Origin: Ascidiimonas sp046199005
GTDB taxonomy: Bacteria; Bacteroidota; Bacteroidia; Flavobacteriales; Flavobacteriaceae
DNA length: 64,000 nt
Direction of reading: 5' to 3'
Assembly: GCA_046199005.1 (NCBI GenBank)
Contig: CP176050.1
Coordinates: 620,001-684,000 of the forward strand
Program-made: the position numbers and the translations under genes
Notes under the pieces: generated by a model
Seen by the model: the letters and a program-made list of their open reading frames with translations, nothing else
Databases searched by the model: none
What the model was told of the DNA's origin: nothing
Shown here: positions 32,134 to 40,094 of the stretch, in pieces
How the letters are laid out: each line of letters starts with the position of its first letter
Position numbering within the stretch: the stretch's first letter is position 1

Positions 32134-35133
32134 ATGTATCTCAATTGTCATACTTACTACAGCATGCGCTTTGGCACTTTCTCTGAAATTGAATTGCTGG
32201 AACTCGCCAAAGAGCATCATGTAAGGCAGTTGGCACTTACAGATATTAACAACACCTCTGCCTGTCTCAATTTTGCAAGAAAGGCATCAGCATACGATAT
32301 AAAACCCATTCTCGGGATCGATTTCAGAAATGGAGCTGATCCTTGCTATGTGGGGATCGCTAAAAATAACGAAGGGTATAAAGAACTCAACGACTTTTTA
32401 TCTTCTCATTTACATACGGCCACTCCGTTCTCGGTTCGAGCGCCCCGATTTGAGCATGCATATGTAATTTACCCTTTTGAAAAAGTACAGCTTCATGAAA
32501 TGGAAGATTTTAAACCGAATGAATATGTAGGTGTTTCTGTGGCCGCATTGCGAAGGCTTCCGTTCTCTTCTTATGCCAAAATGAAAGATAAGCTGGTGGT
32601 GCTGCAAACAGTCACTTTTCGGAATAAAAGAGATTTTAATGCGCATCGGTTATTAAGAGCTATAGACAACAATATGTTACTCAGTAAACTGCCGGAAAGT
32701 GAACAGGCGTCTCCGGATGAGGTGATGTTTCCGGTTGCTAATCTTGCAGAGGTGTTTTCAGAATACAGTTTTATTCTGGAAAATACACAAAGGTTGATGG
32801 ATTCCTGTAGCATAGAATTTGACTTCTCGGCGAACCGGAAACCTCAAAACTTACGTACCTACACCGGAAGCAAAGAAGAAGACCTCTTGCTGCTGGAAAA
32901 ATTATGCCAGGAAGGCTTGCCTTATCGCTACCCGGAAGGAGGGGAAGAAATTGCAAAAAGACTTGAAAAAGAACTGGAACTCATCAAAAAAATGGACTTT
33001 GTTTCCTATTTTTTGATCAACTGGGATATTGTTTCTTATGCCAGAAAACAAGGATATTTTTATGTGGGAAGAGGAAGTGGTGCCAATAGCATCGTAGCTT
33101 ATCTGTTGCGTATTACCGATGTAGATCCTGTTGAATTAGATCTGTACTTTGAACGCTTTATCAATCTGTATCGGGCGAATCCCCCAGACTTTGATATTGA
33201 TTTTTCCTGGAGAGACCGGCAGGATGTTACCCGTTATATTTTTGAACGCTTTGAGCACGTGGCGCTTTTGGGAACTTATGTAACCTTTCAGTACCGGGGT
33301 GTTGTTCGTGAGTTGGGAAAGGTATTCGGACTCCCGAAAGATGAAATCGATTTACTGGCGAATGGAGAACGTAGTGTTTCTGATCTGGATGAGGTGGCGG
33401 CATTGGTGATGAAGTATGGGAAACTTATAGGTGGATTCCCTAATTACATCAGTATTCATGCCGGGGGTATTTTGATAAGTGAGAAGCCCCTGCATTACTT
33501 TTCGGCTACAAATCTGCCTCCCAAAGGCTTTGCTACTACACAATTTGATATGGTGATCGCTGAAGATGTCGGGTTGTATAAATTTGATATTCTGGGACAG
33601 CGGGGACTTGCCAAAATAAAGGACGCTATGGAGATCATAGCCGCCAACAGACCAGATGCTGCTCATTATGACATTCATGACATTAAGGGGTTTAAAAAAG
33701 ATCCTACGATCAATGGTATTATAAAGACAGCACAATGCATGGGTTGCTTTTATGTAGAATCTCCTGCGATGCGTATGTTACTCAAAAAGCTGGAAGTGGA
33801 TAATTATCTGGGATTGGTGGCTGCAAGTTCGATCATAAGACCGGGGGTGGCAAAAAGCGGAATGATGCGGGAGTATATTCTCAGGCATCGTAACCCCGAG
33901 CGAATTAGTACGGCGCATCCGGTAATGTTAGAGATCATGCCAGAAACTTATGGTGTGATGGTCTACCAGGAAGACGTGATCAAGGTAGCACATTACTTTG
34001 CGGGATTAGATCTGGGGGAAGCCGATGTGCTTCGAAGAGGCATGAGTGGTAAGTTCAGATCCCGGGAAGAATTTCAGAAAGTAAAGGAAAAATTCAGGTC
34101 AAATTGCAGAGCGAAAGGATATACTGAAAAACTTATCGAAGAGATCTGGTATCAGGTGGCCAGCTTTGCAGGTTATGCCTTTGCCAAAGGGCATTCTGCT
34201 TCTTATGCGGTGGAGAGTTATCAGACATTGTTTTTAAAAGCATATTATCCTTTGGAGTATATGGTGGCAGTACTTAACAATGGTGGTGGATTTTATCGTT
34301 CGGAGTTTTACATACACGAAGCAAGAATGTTGGGAGCAACCATTGAAAGACCCTGTATAAATAATAGTTTTTCAGCAAACTCTATAAAAGGGACGGTCAT
34401 CTATTTGGGATTTGGATATTTGAAGGAGTTGGAAGAACGCGTTATGGAACGCATTTTGAAAAACCGAAAAGAAAATGGATCTTTTTTAAGTCTTGAAGAT
34501 TTTATTGAACGGATTGTGATCAGTGCAGAGCAAATAAGTATTTTGATCAGGATTGATGCATTTCGTTTTACCGGTATAGGAAAATATGAATTGTTATGGC
34601 AGGCACATTCCCGGTTGGCGATCCAAAACCGAAAGCAACGGTATCCGAGACTCTTTCAACCACCGCAACGTACTTTTAAGATCCCTGCTTTAGAAACAAC
34701 ACGACTGGAAGGTGCGTTTGATGAAATTGAGTTGCTGGGGTTTCCTCTATGCAGTCCTTTTGAACTGTTGCAGGAACCTCCTAAAACTACTACAGGGGCA
34801 AAAGATCTTGAAAAATATTGCAATCGGTACATTGATATATACGGATATATGGTGACGGTAAAAAACACGTCTACCCATACAGGTAAACGAATGCATTTTG
34901 CAACCTTGGTAGATCAATACGGGGTGGTTTTTGATACGGTATTATTTCCGCAGGTAGCTCAGAAATATTTTTTTCGGGGAAAAGGTATTTATCGATTTTA
35001 CGGTAAAGTGGTAGAAGAATTTGGTTTTTTGAGCATTGAAGTTCTCAAAATGCGTAAGGAAGCTTACATACAGGATCCAAGATATTCAGATGGGCGTATG
35101 TCTAAAATGAAAGATGTTTTAAAATCGTCTTAG
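32134..35133 (+). CDS. Second DNA polymerase III alpha subunit (DnaE2/ImuC-like)
   Basis: 999 residues, shorter than the replicative DnaE in this window and without the exonuclease domain. The N-terminal PHP domain (MYLNCHTYYSMRFGTFSE, LALTDINNT) is followed by the C-family palm with the catalytic PPDFDIDFSW triad, fingers, and a C-terminal OB domain (IDIYGYMVTVKN). Its position after a Y-family polymerase fits the error-prone SOS mutasome. The PHP metal site looks incomplete (CHTYYS rather than HxHS), consistent with loss of proofreading. Confidence 0.85.
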   Translation: MYLNCHTYYSMRFGTFSEIELLELAKEHHVRQLALTDINNTSACLNFARKASAYDIKPILGIDFRNGADPCYVGIAKNNEGYKELNDFLSSHLHTATPFSVRAPRFEHAYVIYPFEKVQLHEMEDFKPNEYVGVSVAALRRLPFSSYAKMKDKLVVLQTVTFRNKRDFNAHRLLRAIDNNMLLSKLPESEQASPDEVMFPVANLAEVFSEYSFILENTQRLMDSCSIEFDFSANRKPQNLRTYTGSKEEDLLLLEKLCQEGLPYRYPEGGEEIAKRLEKELELIKKMDFVSYFLINWDIVSYARKQGYFYVGRGSGANSIVAYLLRITDVDPVELDLYFERFINLYRANPPDFDIDFSWRDRQDVTRYIFERFEHVALLGTYVTFQYRGVVRELGKVFGLPKDEIDLLANGERSVSDLDEVAALVMKYGKLIGGFPNYISIHAGGILISEKPLHYFSATNLPPKGFATTQFDMVIAEDVGLYKFDILGQRGLAKIKDAMEIIAANRPDAAHYDIHDIKGFKKDPTINGIIKTAQCMGCFYVESPAMRMLLKKLEVDNYLGLVAASSIIRPGVAKSGMMREYILRHRNPERISTAHPVMLEIMPETYGVMVYQEDVIKVAHYFAGLDLGEADVLRRGMSGKFRSREEFQKVKEKFRSNCRAKGYTEKLIEEIWYQVASFAGYAFAKGHSASYAVESYQTLFLKAYYPLEYMVAVLNNGGGFYRSEFYIHEARMLGATIERPCINNSFSANSIKGTVIYLGFGYLKELEERVMERILKNRKENGSFLSLEDFIERIVISAEQISILIRIDAFRFTGIGKYELLWQAHSRLAIQNRKQRYPRLFQPPQRTFKIPALETTRLEGAFDEIELLGFPLCSPFELLQEPPKTTTGAKDLEKYCNRYIDIYGYMVTVKNTSTHTGKRMHFATLVDQYGVVFDTVLFPQVAQKYFFRGKGIYRFYGKVVEEFGFLSIEVLKMRKEAYIQDPRYSDGRMSKMKDVLKSS

Positions 35134-35145
35134 GCAAATGAACAC

Positions 35146-35838
35146 TTATTCCTGTGTTTCCAAAGCGATTCCATGAATGGGACAATAGTTCCACTTTCCG
35201 TTGAGTTCTTTTTTACCTTCCGGGCATATCTTAGGCATGATCAAAGAACTTAAGGGTAGATCGTATTCAAAAACATCGTCTTTGTCTACCGTAACAGTGA
35301 AGTCATCTTCGCTAAGCGGATGAAACATAAATTTATCGCTTGAATTTTTTGAATCGAATACAAAAAAGTGAAAGTTTTCACCCAAATTTCCCATCATATT
35401 TGAGAATACCGGTTTTAACATTCCCAGCAGATTGATGAGGTCTGGCGATATCTGATTTTCTGTAAGCGGTTTTCTTATATCACCATCTACCGAAGTGATG
35501 TAAAGTGTTTCTTCTAAAGATTTTTTACTTTCATAAGTAACACCTCCAAAAATTCCCATTTTTCCTTTCACCACTGCTACAAGGGTGTAGTCTTTAATAA
35601 TATCCATCATCGCCTGCGCTTCACTTTCTCCAATGTTGGGATCATCTCTAAAAGACAATTCCCAGAATTCAGTAGGAATCCACCAAACAATACCAATTTC
35701 ATCAGCTTCGTTTGCTTCGCGCTGTGTTTCACTTATAAGGTCTGCCAGTTTTGCGTCGGGATTGCGCTTCGCAAGATCTTGCGCTTGCGTGCAAACCGTA
35801 GCGAACATAAACCAGATATAGAATATTTTTTTGATCAT
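35146..35838 (-). CDS. Hypothetical secreted protein
   Basis: 230 residues from the ATG at 35838 (MIKKIFYIWFMFATVCTQAQ, signal peptide). Seven residues upstream from the next in-frame ATG (35859) fall into a dispersed repeat and are unlikely to be translated. The C terminus has a small zinc-ribbon-like region (KICPEGKKELNGKWNYCPIH) with CxnC and CPxH, reminiscent of a metal site. The rest is not recognised. It is convergent with the polymerase gene, 12 bases away. Confidence 0.6.
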   Translation of the reverse strand: MIKKIFYIWFMFATVCTQAQDLAKRNPDAKLADLISETQREANEADEIGIVWWIPTEFWELSFRDDPNIGESEAQAMMDIIKDYTLVAVVKGKMGIFGGVTYESKKSLEETLYITSVDGDIRKPLTENQISPDLINLLGMLKPVFSNMMGNLGENFHFFVFDSKNSSDKFMFHPLSEDDFTVTVDKDDVFEYDLPLSSLIMPKICPEGKKELNGKWNYCPIHGIALETQE

Positions 35839-35848
35839 GGATTTTATT

Positions 35849-35942
35849 GGCACCGCCAAAGGGTCTAATACCCTGAGCTTACCTCGAAATTAACGTTTGT
35901 TTCAATCAAAGACCTCATGGACTTGCCCTGAGGTAGTTTACT
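35849..35942 (+). repeat. Dispersed intergenic repeat family B, copy 2
   Basis: Same 90-95 bp block as at 30300 and 39867 (ggcaccgccaaagggtctaatacc ... gacttgccctgaggtagttta). The stop codon of the acyl-CoA dehydrogenase at 35938-35940 lies inside it. Confidence 0.68.
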
Positions 35943-37116
35943 TAAATGCCTGATGCCCGGTAATATCATTTCCGGTGATCAGCAAGTGGATGTCATGTGT
36001 ACCTTCGTAGGTAATAACAGATTCAAGATTCATCATATGTCTCATAATACTGTATTCTCCTGTGATACCCATACCTCCGAGTACTTGTCTGGCTTCTCTG
36101 GCTATCTTGATCGCCATATCAACATTGTTACGCTTTGCCATAGAGATTTGAGCTGTAGTAGCGCGGCCTTCTTCCCTTAGTACACCTAATCTCCAGGCCA
36201 GTAACTGAGCTTTCGTGATCTCGGTAATCATTTCAGCTAGTTTTTTCTGTTGTAATTGAGTGGCGGCAATTGGTTTGTCAAATTGTATACGCTCTTTGGC
36301 ATAACGCAAAGCCGTATCGTAACAATCCATCGCTGCTCCAATCGCACCCCAGGCAATCCCAAATCGAGCGGAATCCAGGCAGCTTAAAGGAGCACCAAGA
36401 CCACTTTTTCCCGGAAGTAGATTTTCTTTAGGAACTTTCACATTATCAAAAATGAGCTCACCTGTTGCTGAAGCTCTCAAAGACCATTTGTTATGTGTTT
36501 CCGGGGTTGAAAAGCCTTCCATCCCTCTTTCTACAACGAGACCATGAATCCTTCCCTCTTCATTCTTAGCCCATACCACTGCAATATCAGCGAAAGGAGC
36601 GTTCGAGATCCAAAGTTTAGCTCCGTTTAACAGAAAGTGATCTCCCTTGTCTTTATAATTCGTGGTCATCCCACCAGGATTAGAACCATGGTCGGGTTCT
36701 GTGAGGCCAAAGCAACCCATGAACTCACCGGAAGCTAATTTTGGAAGGTATTTTTTTCGTTGTTCTTCGGTACCGTATTTCCAGATAGGATACATTACTA
36801 AAGACGATTGTACCGAGGCCGTAGAACGTACGCCGCTGTCACCGCGTTCTATTTCCTGCATGATCAATCCATAGCTTATCTGGTCGAGTCCTGCACCACC
36901 ATATTCTTCCGGAATGTAGGGGCCAAAAGCTCCGATCTCTGCTAATCCTTTTATGATTTGCTTTGGGAATTCAGCACGTTGTGCGTAATCTTCAATTATT
37001 GGAGAAACTTCTCGTTTTACCCATTGACGCGCTGCGTCTCTTACTAATTTATGCTCTTCCGTAAAAATATCGTCAAGAAGGTAGTAATCAGGGGCTTCAA
37101 ATAAATCGGGTTTCAT
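35938..37116 (-). CDS. Acyl-CoA dehydrogenase, glutaryl-CoA dehydrogenase-like
   Basis: 392 residues from ATG 37116; 15 extra N-terminal residues from 37161 are improbable. FAD-binding acyl-CoA dehydrogenase motifs are present (GCFGLTEPDHGSNPGGM, WISNAPFADIAVVWA). The catalytic base is Glu371 in ITYEGTHDIHLL, the sequence context of glutaryl-CoA dehydrogenase, as is the C-terminal GNDITGHQAF. It would oxidise and decarboxylate glutaryl-CoA in lysine/tryptophan breakdown. It is co-oriented with the tRNA-modification and ribosomal genes, but the functional link is unclear. Confidence 0.85.
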   Translation of the reverse strand: MKPDLFEAPDYYLLDDIFTEEHKLVRDAARQWVKREVSPIIEDYAQRAEFPKQIIKGLAEIGAFGPYIPEEYGGAGLDQISYGLIMQEIERGDSGVRSTASVQSSLVMYPIWKYGTEEQRKKYLPKLASGEFMGCFGLTEPDHGSNPGGMTTNYKDKGDHFLLNGAKLWISNAPFADIAVVWAKNEEGRIHGLVVERGMEGFSTPETHNKWSLRASATGELIFDNVKVPKENLLPGKSGLGAPLSCLDSARFGIAWGAIGAAMDCYDTALRYAKERIQFDKPIAATQLQQKKLAEMITEITKAQLLAWRLGVLREEGRATTAQISMAKRNNVDMAIKIAREARQVLGGMGITGEYSIMRHMMNLESVITYEGTHDIHLLITGNDITGHQAFK

Positions 37117-37176
37117 GTATCGCTTTCTTTTGGTGTAAAGGTACTCAATGAAATGTAACAAAACAAAGCACTAATG

Positions 37177-37890
37177 TTACATTTTTAAATAAAAGTCACG
37201 AGTGAGATCGCAATATTCATTTGTGTATTTATGTCTCTCAGTTTCTATGGTCAATGTTGTTTTTTCGATCTCTCGTTGCTGGTGAGAAAACGCTAGTAAA
37301 CTTCGCTTGAATGCACTTTGCGGAGTTCCTCTTACATTTGTTATTTTGAAAGAGTAGAGTGCATATTGAGAGGCGATCTGAAGGATGTGATCCTGATCCT
37401 TATAGGGAATAATGATCGAAAACACTCCGTTAGGAGCTAAAAGCTTTGAAACCGCGTGAAACAATTCTTCCGGTGGCATTGACTGCTGCTGTCTTGCGAT
37501 GTCACGGGCTTTGTCTCCTGAGGTATACGTTTCGGTGTAAAAGGGAGGGTTGGAAACTATCAGGTCATAGGTGTCATCAACTTCTTGGACAAATTCTTCC
37601 AGGGATGCATGATAACAAAACAAACGATCATTCCAGCTAGAAGCCTCAAAATTCTCAACACACTGTTCATAGGAATCTGGATTCACTTCTAAAGCATCGA
37701 TAATTTCAGCATGAGTCCGCTGTGCCAGCATCAAGGCGATTAATCCAGTACCTGCTCCTATATCTAGTATAGAAAACGGTTGATGTTCAACAGGAGTCCA
37801 TGCGCCCAAAAGAACACCATCTGTACCCACCTTCATCGCACAGCGATCCTGTTTGATAGTGAATTGCTTAAATTGAAAAGGTACCGACAT
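37177..37890 (-). CDS. trmN6: tRNA1(Val) adenine-37 N6-methyltransferase
   Basis: 237 residues. Class I SAM-dependent methyltransferase: motif I ILDIGAGTGLIALML and the N6-adenine motif IV SNPPFYTET. The N-terminal QFTIKQDRCAMKVGTDGVLLGAW is characteristic of the YfiC/TrmN6 family. It modifies A37 of tRNA-Val. It lies downstream of rimM on the same strand with a 37-base gap, so it is probably part of the rpsP-rimM operon. Confidence 0.85.
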   Translation of the reverse strand: MSVPFQFKQFTIKQDRCAMKVGTDGVLLGAWTPVEHQPFSILDIGAGTGLIALMLAQRTHAEIIDALEVNPDSYEQCVENFEASSWNDRLFCYHASLEEFVQEVDDTYDLIVSNPPFYTETYTSGDKARDIARQQQSMPPEELFHAVSKLLAPNGVFSIIIPYKDQDHILQIASQYALYSFKITNVRGTPQSAFKRSLLAFSHQQREIEKTTLTIETERHKYTNEYCDLTRDFYLKM

Positions 37891-37927
37891 TACAACAGTT
37901 AACTCATTTTAAGCGTACGAATATTTT

Positions 37928-38452
37928 TTACAAGTACAGATCGATCAGGCCTTCAGGAGTGCTTACCAGTACTTTTTTGTGTTGACGGTCTATTTTTTTG
38001 ATAAACTCGTCGTTCATCGGAATCAAAATTTCTTTTTCATCACGTTGTACTTCAAATAATGCCTGAGCCGTGTGATCATTAATACCCGTAATGGTTCCAA
38101 CTACCCCAAAATTCTCATCTTCAATAGTAAAACCAATTACCTCGTGAAAATAGAATTTATTACCACTTAACTCAGGTAACATACTCAACGGAAGAAAAAG
38201 CTCTTTTTTAAGAAGTGCATCGGCATCTTCTTCGGTATTGACATCTTCAAATTTGAGGCGAAGTAATTCCGATTTTTGAAGCGAAGATGCTTTAATAAAA
38301 AAAGGAACCAGATTGTCGCCTAAGGCGACAAAAACTGATTCCAGATTTTCGTATAGTTCGGGTTCGTCGGTATCAAGCTTGGCCATTACCTCACCCTTAA
38401 AACTGAATTTCTTTACTATTTTACCGAGATAGAAGCAATCTTCCCTTCTCAT
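37928..38452 (-). CDS. rimM: Ribosome maturation factor RimM
   Basis: 174 residues. The N-terminal RimM domain (YLGKIVKKFSFKGEVMAKLD) and C-terminal PRC-barrel (FYFHEVIGFTIEDENFGVVG, ILIPMNDEFIKKIDR) are both present. It binds S19 and assists 30S head assembly. It is 9 bases downstream of rpsP, the classical arrangement. Confidence 0.93.
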   Translation of the reverse strand: MRREDCFYLGKIVKKFSFKGEVMAKLDTDEPELYENLESVFVALGDNLVPFFIKASSLQKSELLRLKFEDVNTEEDADALLKKELFLPLSMLPELSGNKFYFHEVIGFTIEDENFGVVGTITGINDHTAQALFEVQRDEKEILIPMNDEFIKKIDRQHKKVLVSTPEGLIDLYL

Positions 38453-38461
38453 AGCAAATTA

Positions 38462-39076
38462 CTAAGCTTCAGCTTCTTTGTCTTCTGAAGTTGCTTCGGG
38501 AGTTTCAGGAGCTTCTTCAGTAGCAGTTTCTTCTGCTACCGCTTCTTCTGTTGCAGCTTCAACAACGGTTTCAGTTTCAGTTGCTTCCGCAGTAACCGCT
38601 TCTTCTTCTGTTGCTTCCTCTGTTTCTACTTCTTCATTTACTGCTTTACGGGCATCGCTTACTGCTTTCTCAGCTTCTAGCTGTTTTGCCCGTGCTGCAT
38701 CTTTTGCTTTTGTAAGATCATCTTTTTTAGCTTCGACCTTACTTTCTTTTTCACTTACCCATGCGGCAAATTTCTCTTCAGCCTGCTCTTCAGTTAAAGC
38801 TCCTTTTGCTACACCTCCAAGCAAATGATGCTTAAGCATTACTCCTTTGTATGAAAGTATTCTTCTTGCGGTCTCAGATGGCTGTGCACCATTCTGTAAC
38901 CATTTAACAGAACCATCTACATCTAAAGTAATCTGTGCTGGGTTGTGATTTGGATTGTAAGTTCCTAACTTTTCAAGAAACTTACCATCTCTTTTTGAGC
39001 GGGAATCCGCTGCTACGATCCAATAAAAAGGCTTTCCTTTTCTACCGTGTCTTTGTAGTCTTATTCTAACTGGCAT
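38462..39076 (-). CDS. rpsP: 30S ribosomal protein S16 with long acidic C-terminal extension
   Basis: 204 residues, more than twice the usual 80-90. The first about 85 are a standard S16 (MPVRIRLQRHGRKGKPFYWI, ADSRSKRDGKFLEKLGTYNP). The tail is a charged helix (KAKDAARAKQLEAEKAVSDA) then a low-complexity Glu/Ala/Thr segment, as seen in Bacteroidetes S16 proteins. It is first gene of an rpsP-rimM-trmN6 operon. The low-complexity tail also gives a long antisense frame, not a gene. Confidence 0.95.
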   Translation of the reverse strand: MPVRIRLQRHGRKGKPFYWIVAADSRSKRDGKFLEKLGTYNPNHNPAQITLDVDGSVKWLQNGAQPSETARRILSYKGVMLKHHLLGGVAKGALTEEQAEEKFAAWVSEKESKVEAKKDDLTKAKDAARAKQLEAEKAVSDARKAVNEEVETEEATEEEAVTAEATETETVVEAATEEAVAEETATEEAPETPEATSEDKEAEA

Positions 39077-39090
39077 AAAAATTAATTAGT

Positions 39091-39154
39091 GGAGTTCACG
39101 ACTCCGATTATTAATTGTACTCATTATCACTCTGATAATTGAGGGTGCAAATAT
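39091..39154 (-). promoter_or_regulatory. rpsP promoter and structured leader
   Basis: Minus-strand -7 box TATATTTG at 39154-39147. The leader between it and rpsP holds two hairpins: attatca/tgataat (39122-39138, 7-bp stem, 3-base loop) and ggagt/actcc (39091-39105). This is a plausible site of ribosomal-protein feedback, but binding is not shown. Confidence 0.5.
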
Positions 39155-39337
39155 AATACTAATTTTGATTTGAAATACGCTTTATTTCATATAATTCACA
39201 TCATATGCACTCAAATCCTTTAACAAGCTTTAACAAAAGCTGTTAATGTTACGATAAACCTTACAAATAATTTGTAAAACCGAAGTTTTTTATTATCTTA
39301 TATAGTGTAATAAGTTATTGAAAGTCAGTAACATGTA

Positions 39338-39811
39338 ATGATAAAAATGATAAAAGATATAATGAAGTACACAGAGAAAATTTCAAACAAGTTAAATGAA
39401 TTATTAGAAAAAACGTACGATGCAGAGAAAGGATACAAATTTGCAAGTGAGAATGTAGATAATGTAGAATTGAAGCAGTTTTTTAAAGAACGCGTGAAGC
39501 AAAGATATGATTTCGGGCATCAGTTGAAAAATGAAATCCAAGCTTATGGACAAGAACCTGACAAGGGCGGAAGCATGAAAGGGAAAATGCATAGAGAATG
39601 GATGAGTTTGAAAACAGCCGTATCCTCAAATAATGAAGAAGCTATCTTAGAAGAGGTAGAAAGAGGAGAACAAGCTAGTATAGATGCATATAATGAAATT
39701 TTGAGTGAAAGTAACCTACCAGCATCAACTGAAGCAATTTTATATGCACAGAAGAACTTGATCACGGCATCATTGAATCGAGTAAAATCATTTGAAGCTA
39801 TAGTATCCTAA
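39338..39811 (+). CDS. PA2169/DUF2383 ferritin-like four-helix-bundle protein
   Basis: 157 residues (149 if it starts at the ATG at 39362, MKYTEKISNKL, which is equally possible). All-helical, with regularly spaced Glu and His (DAEKGYKFASENV, RVKQRYDFGHQLKNEI, EEVERGEQASIDAYNE), typical of the DUF2383 family with a ferritin-like fold. A stress role is often assumed for relatives, but the function is unproven. It is monocistronic with its own terminator. Confidence 0.75.
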   Translation: MIKMIKDIMKYTEKISNKLNELLEKTYDAEKGYKFASENVDNVELKQFFKERVKQRYDFGHQLKNEIQAYGQEPDKGGSMKGKMHREWMSLKTAVSSNNEEAILEEVERGEQASIDAYNEILSESNLPASTEAILYAQKNLITASLNRVKSFEAIVS

Positions 39812-39836
39812 ATAAGTGCATAATTGAATATATTAA

Positions 39837-39864
39837 AGATCAGACGAAAGTCTGGTCTTTTTTT
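39837..39864 (+). terminator. Rho-independent terminator
   Basis: Stem agatcagac (39837-39845) and gtctggtct (39850-39858), loop gaaa, then an eight-T run, just after the DUF2383 gene. Confidence 0.85.
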
Positions 39865-39866
39865 TA

Positions 39867-39962
39867 TTGGCACCGCTAAAGTGGTCTAATGCCCCGAGGC
39901 TTTAATTGAATTTAAACGTGGTTTCAAACAAATACCTCATAGACTTGCCCTGTAGTAGTTTA
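39867..39962 (+). repeat. Dispersed intergenic repeat family B, copy 3
   Basis: Third copy of the block at 30300 and 35849 (ggcaccgctaaagtggtctaatgcc ... gacttgccctgtagtagttta), directly after a terminator and before the dnaE promoter region. Confidence 0.68.
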
Positions 39963-40094
39963 CGAACCTTAGTTAATAACTCATGATAAATGAGTTAGTA
40001 CTACTTGTAAATAATCTTTATTTTTAACCCTCTAGCATTTATCCGGAATATTCGAATTTCAATTTCTATAACTATTTAAATTTCAGACAAATAG

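Noticed and set aside
38478..38828. 116-codon plus-strand Ser/Ala-rich gene
   Set aside because: Antisense shadow of the Glu/Ala-rich tail of rpsP.
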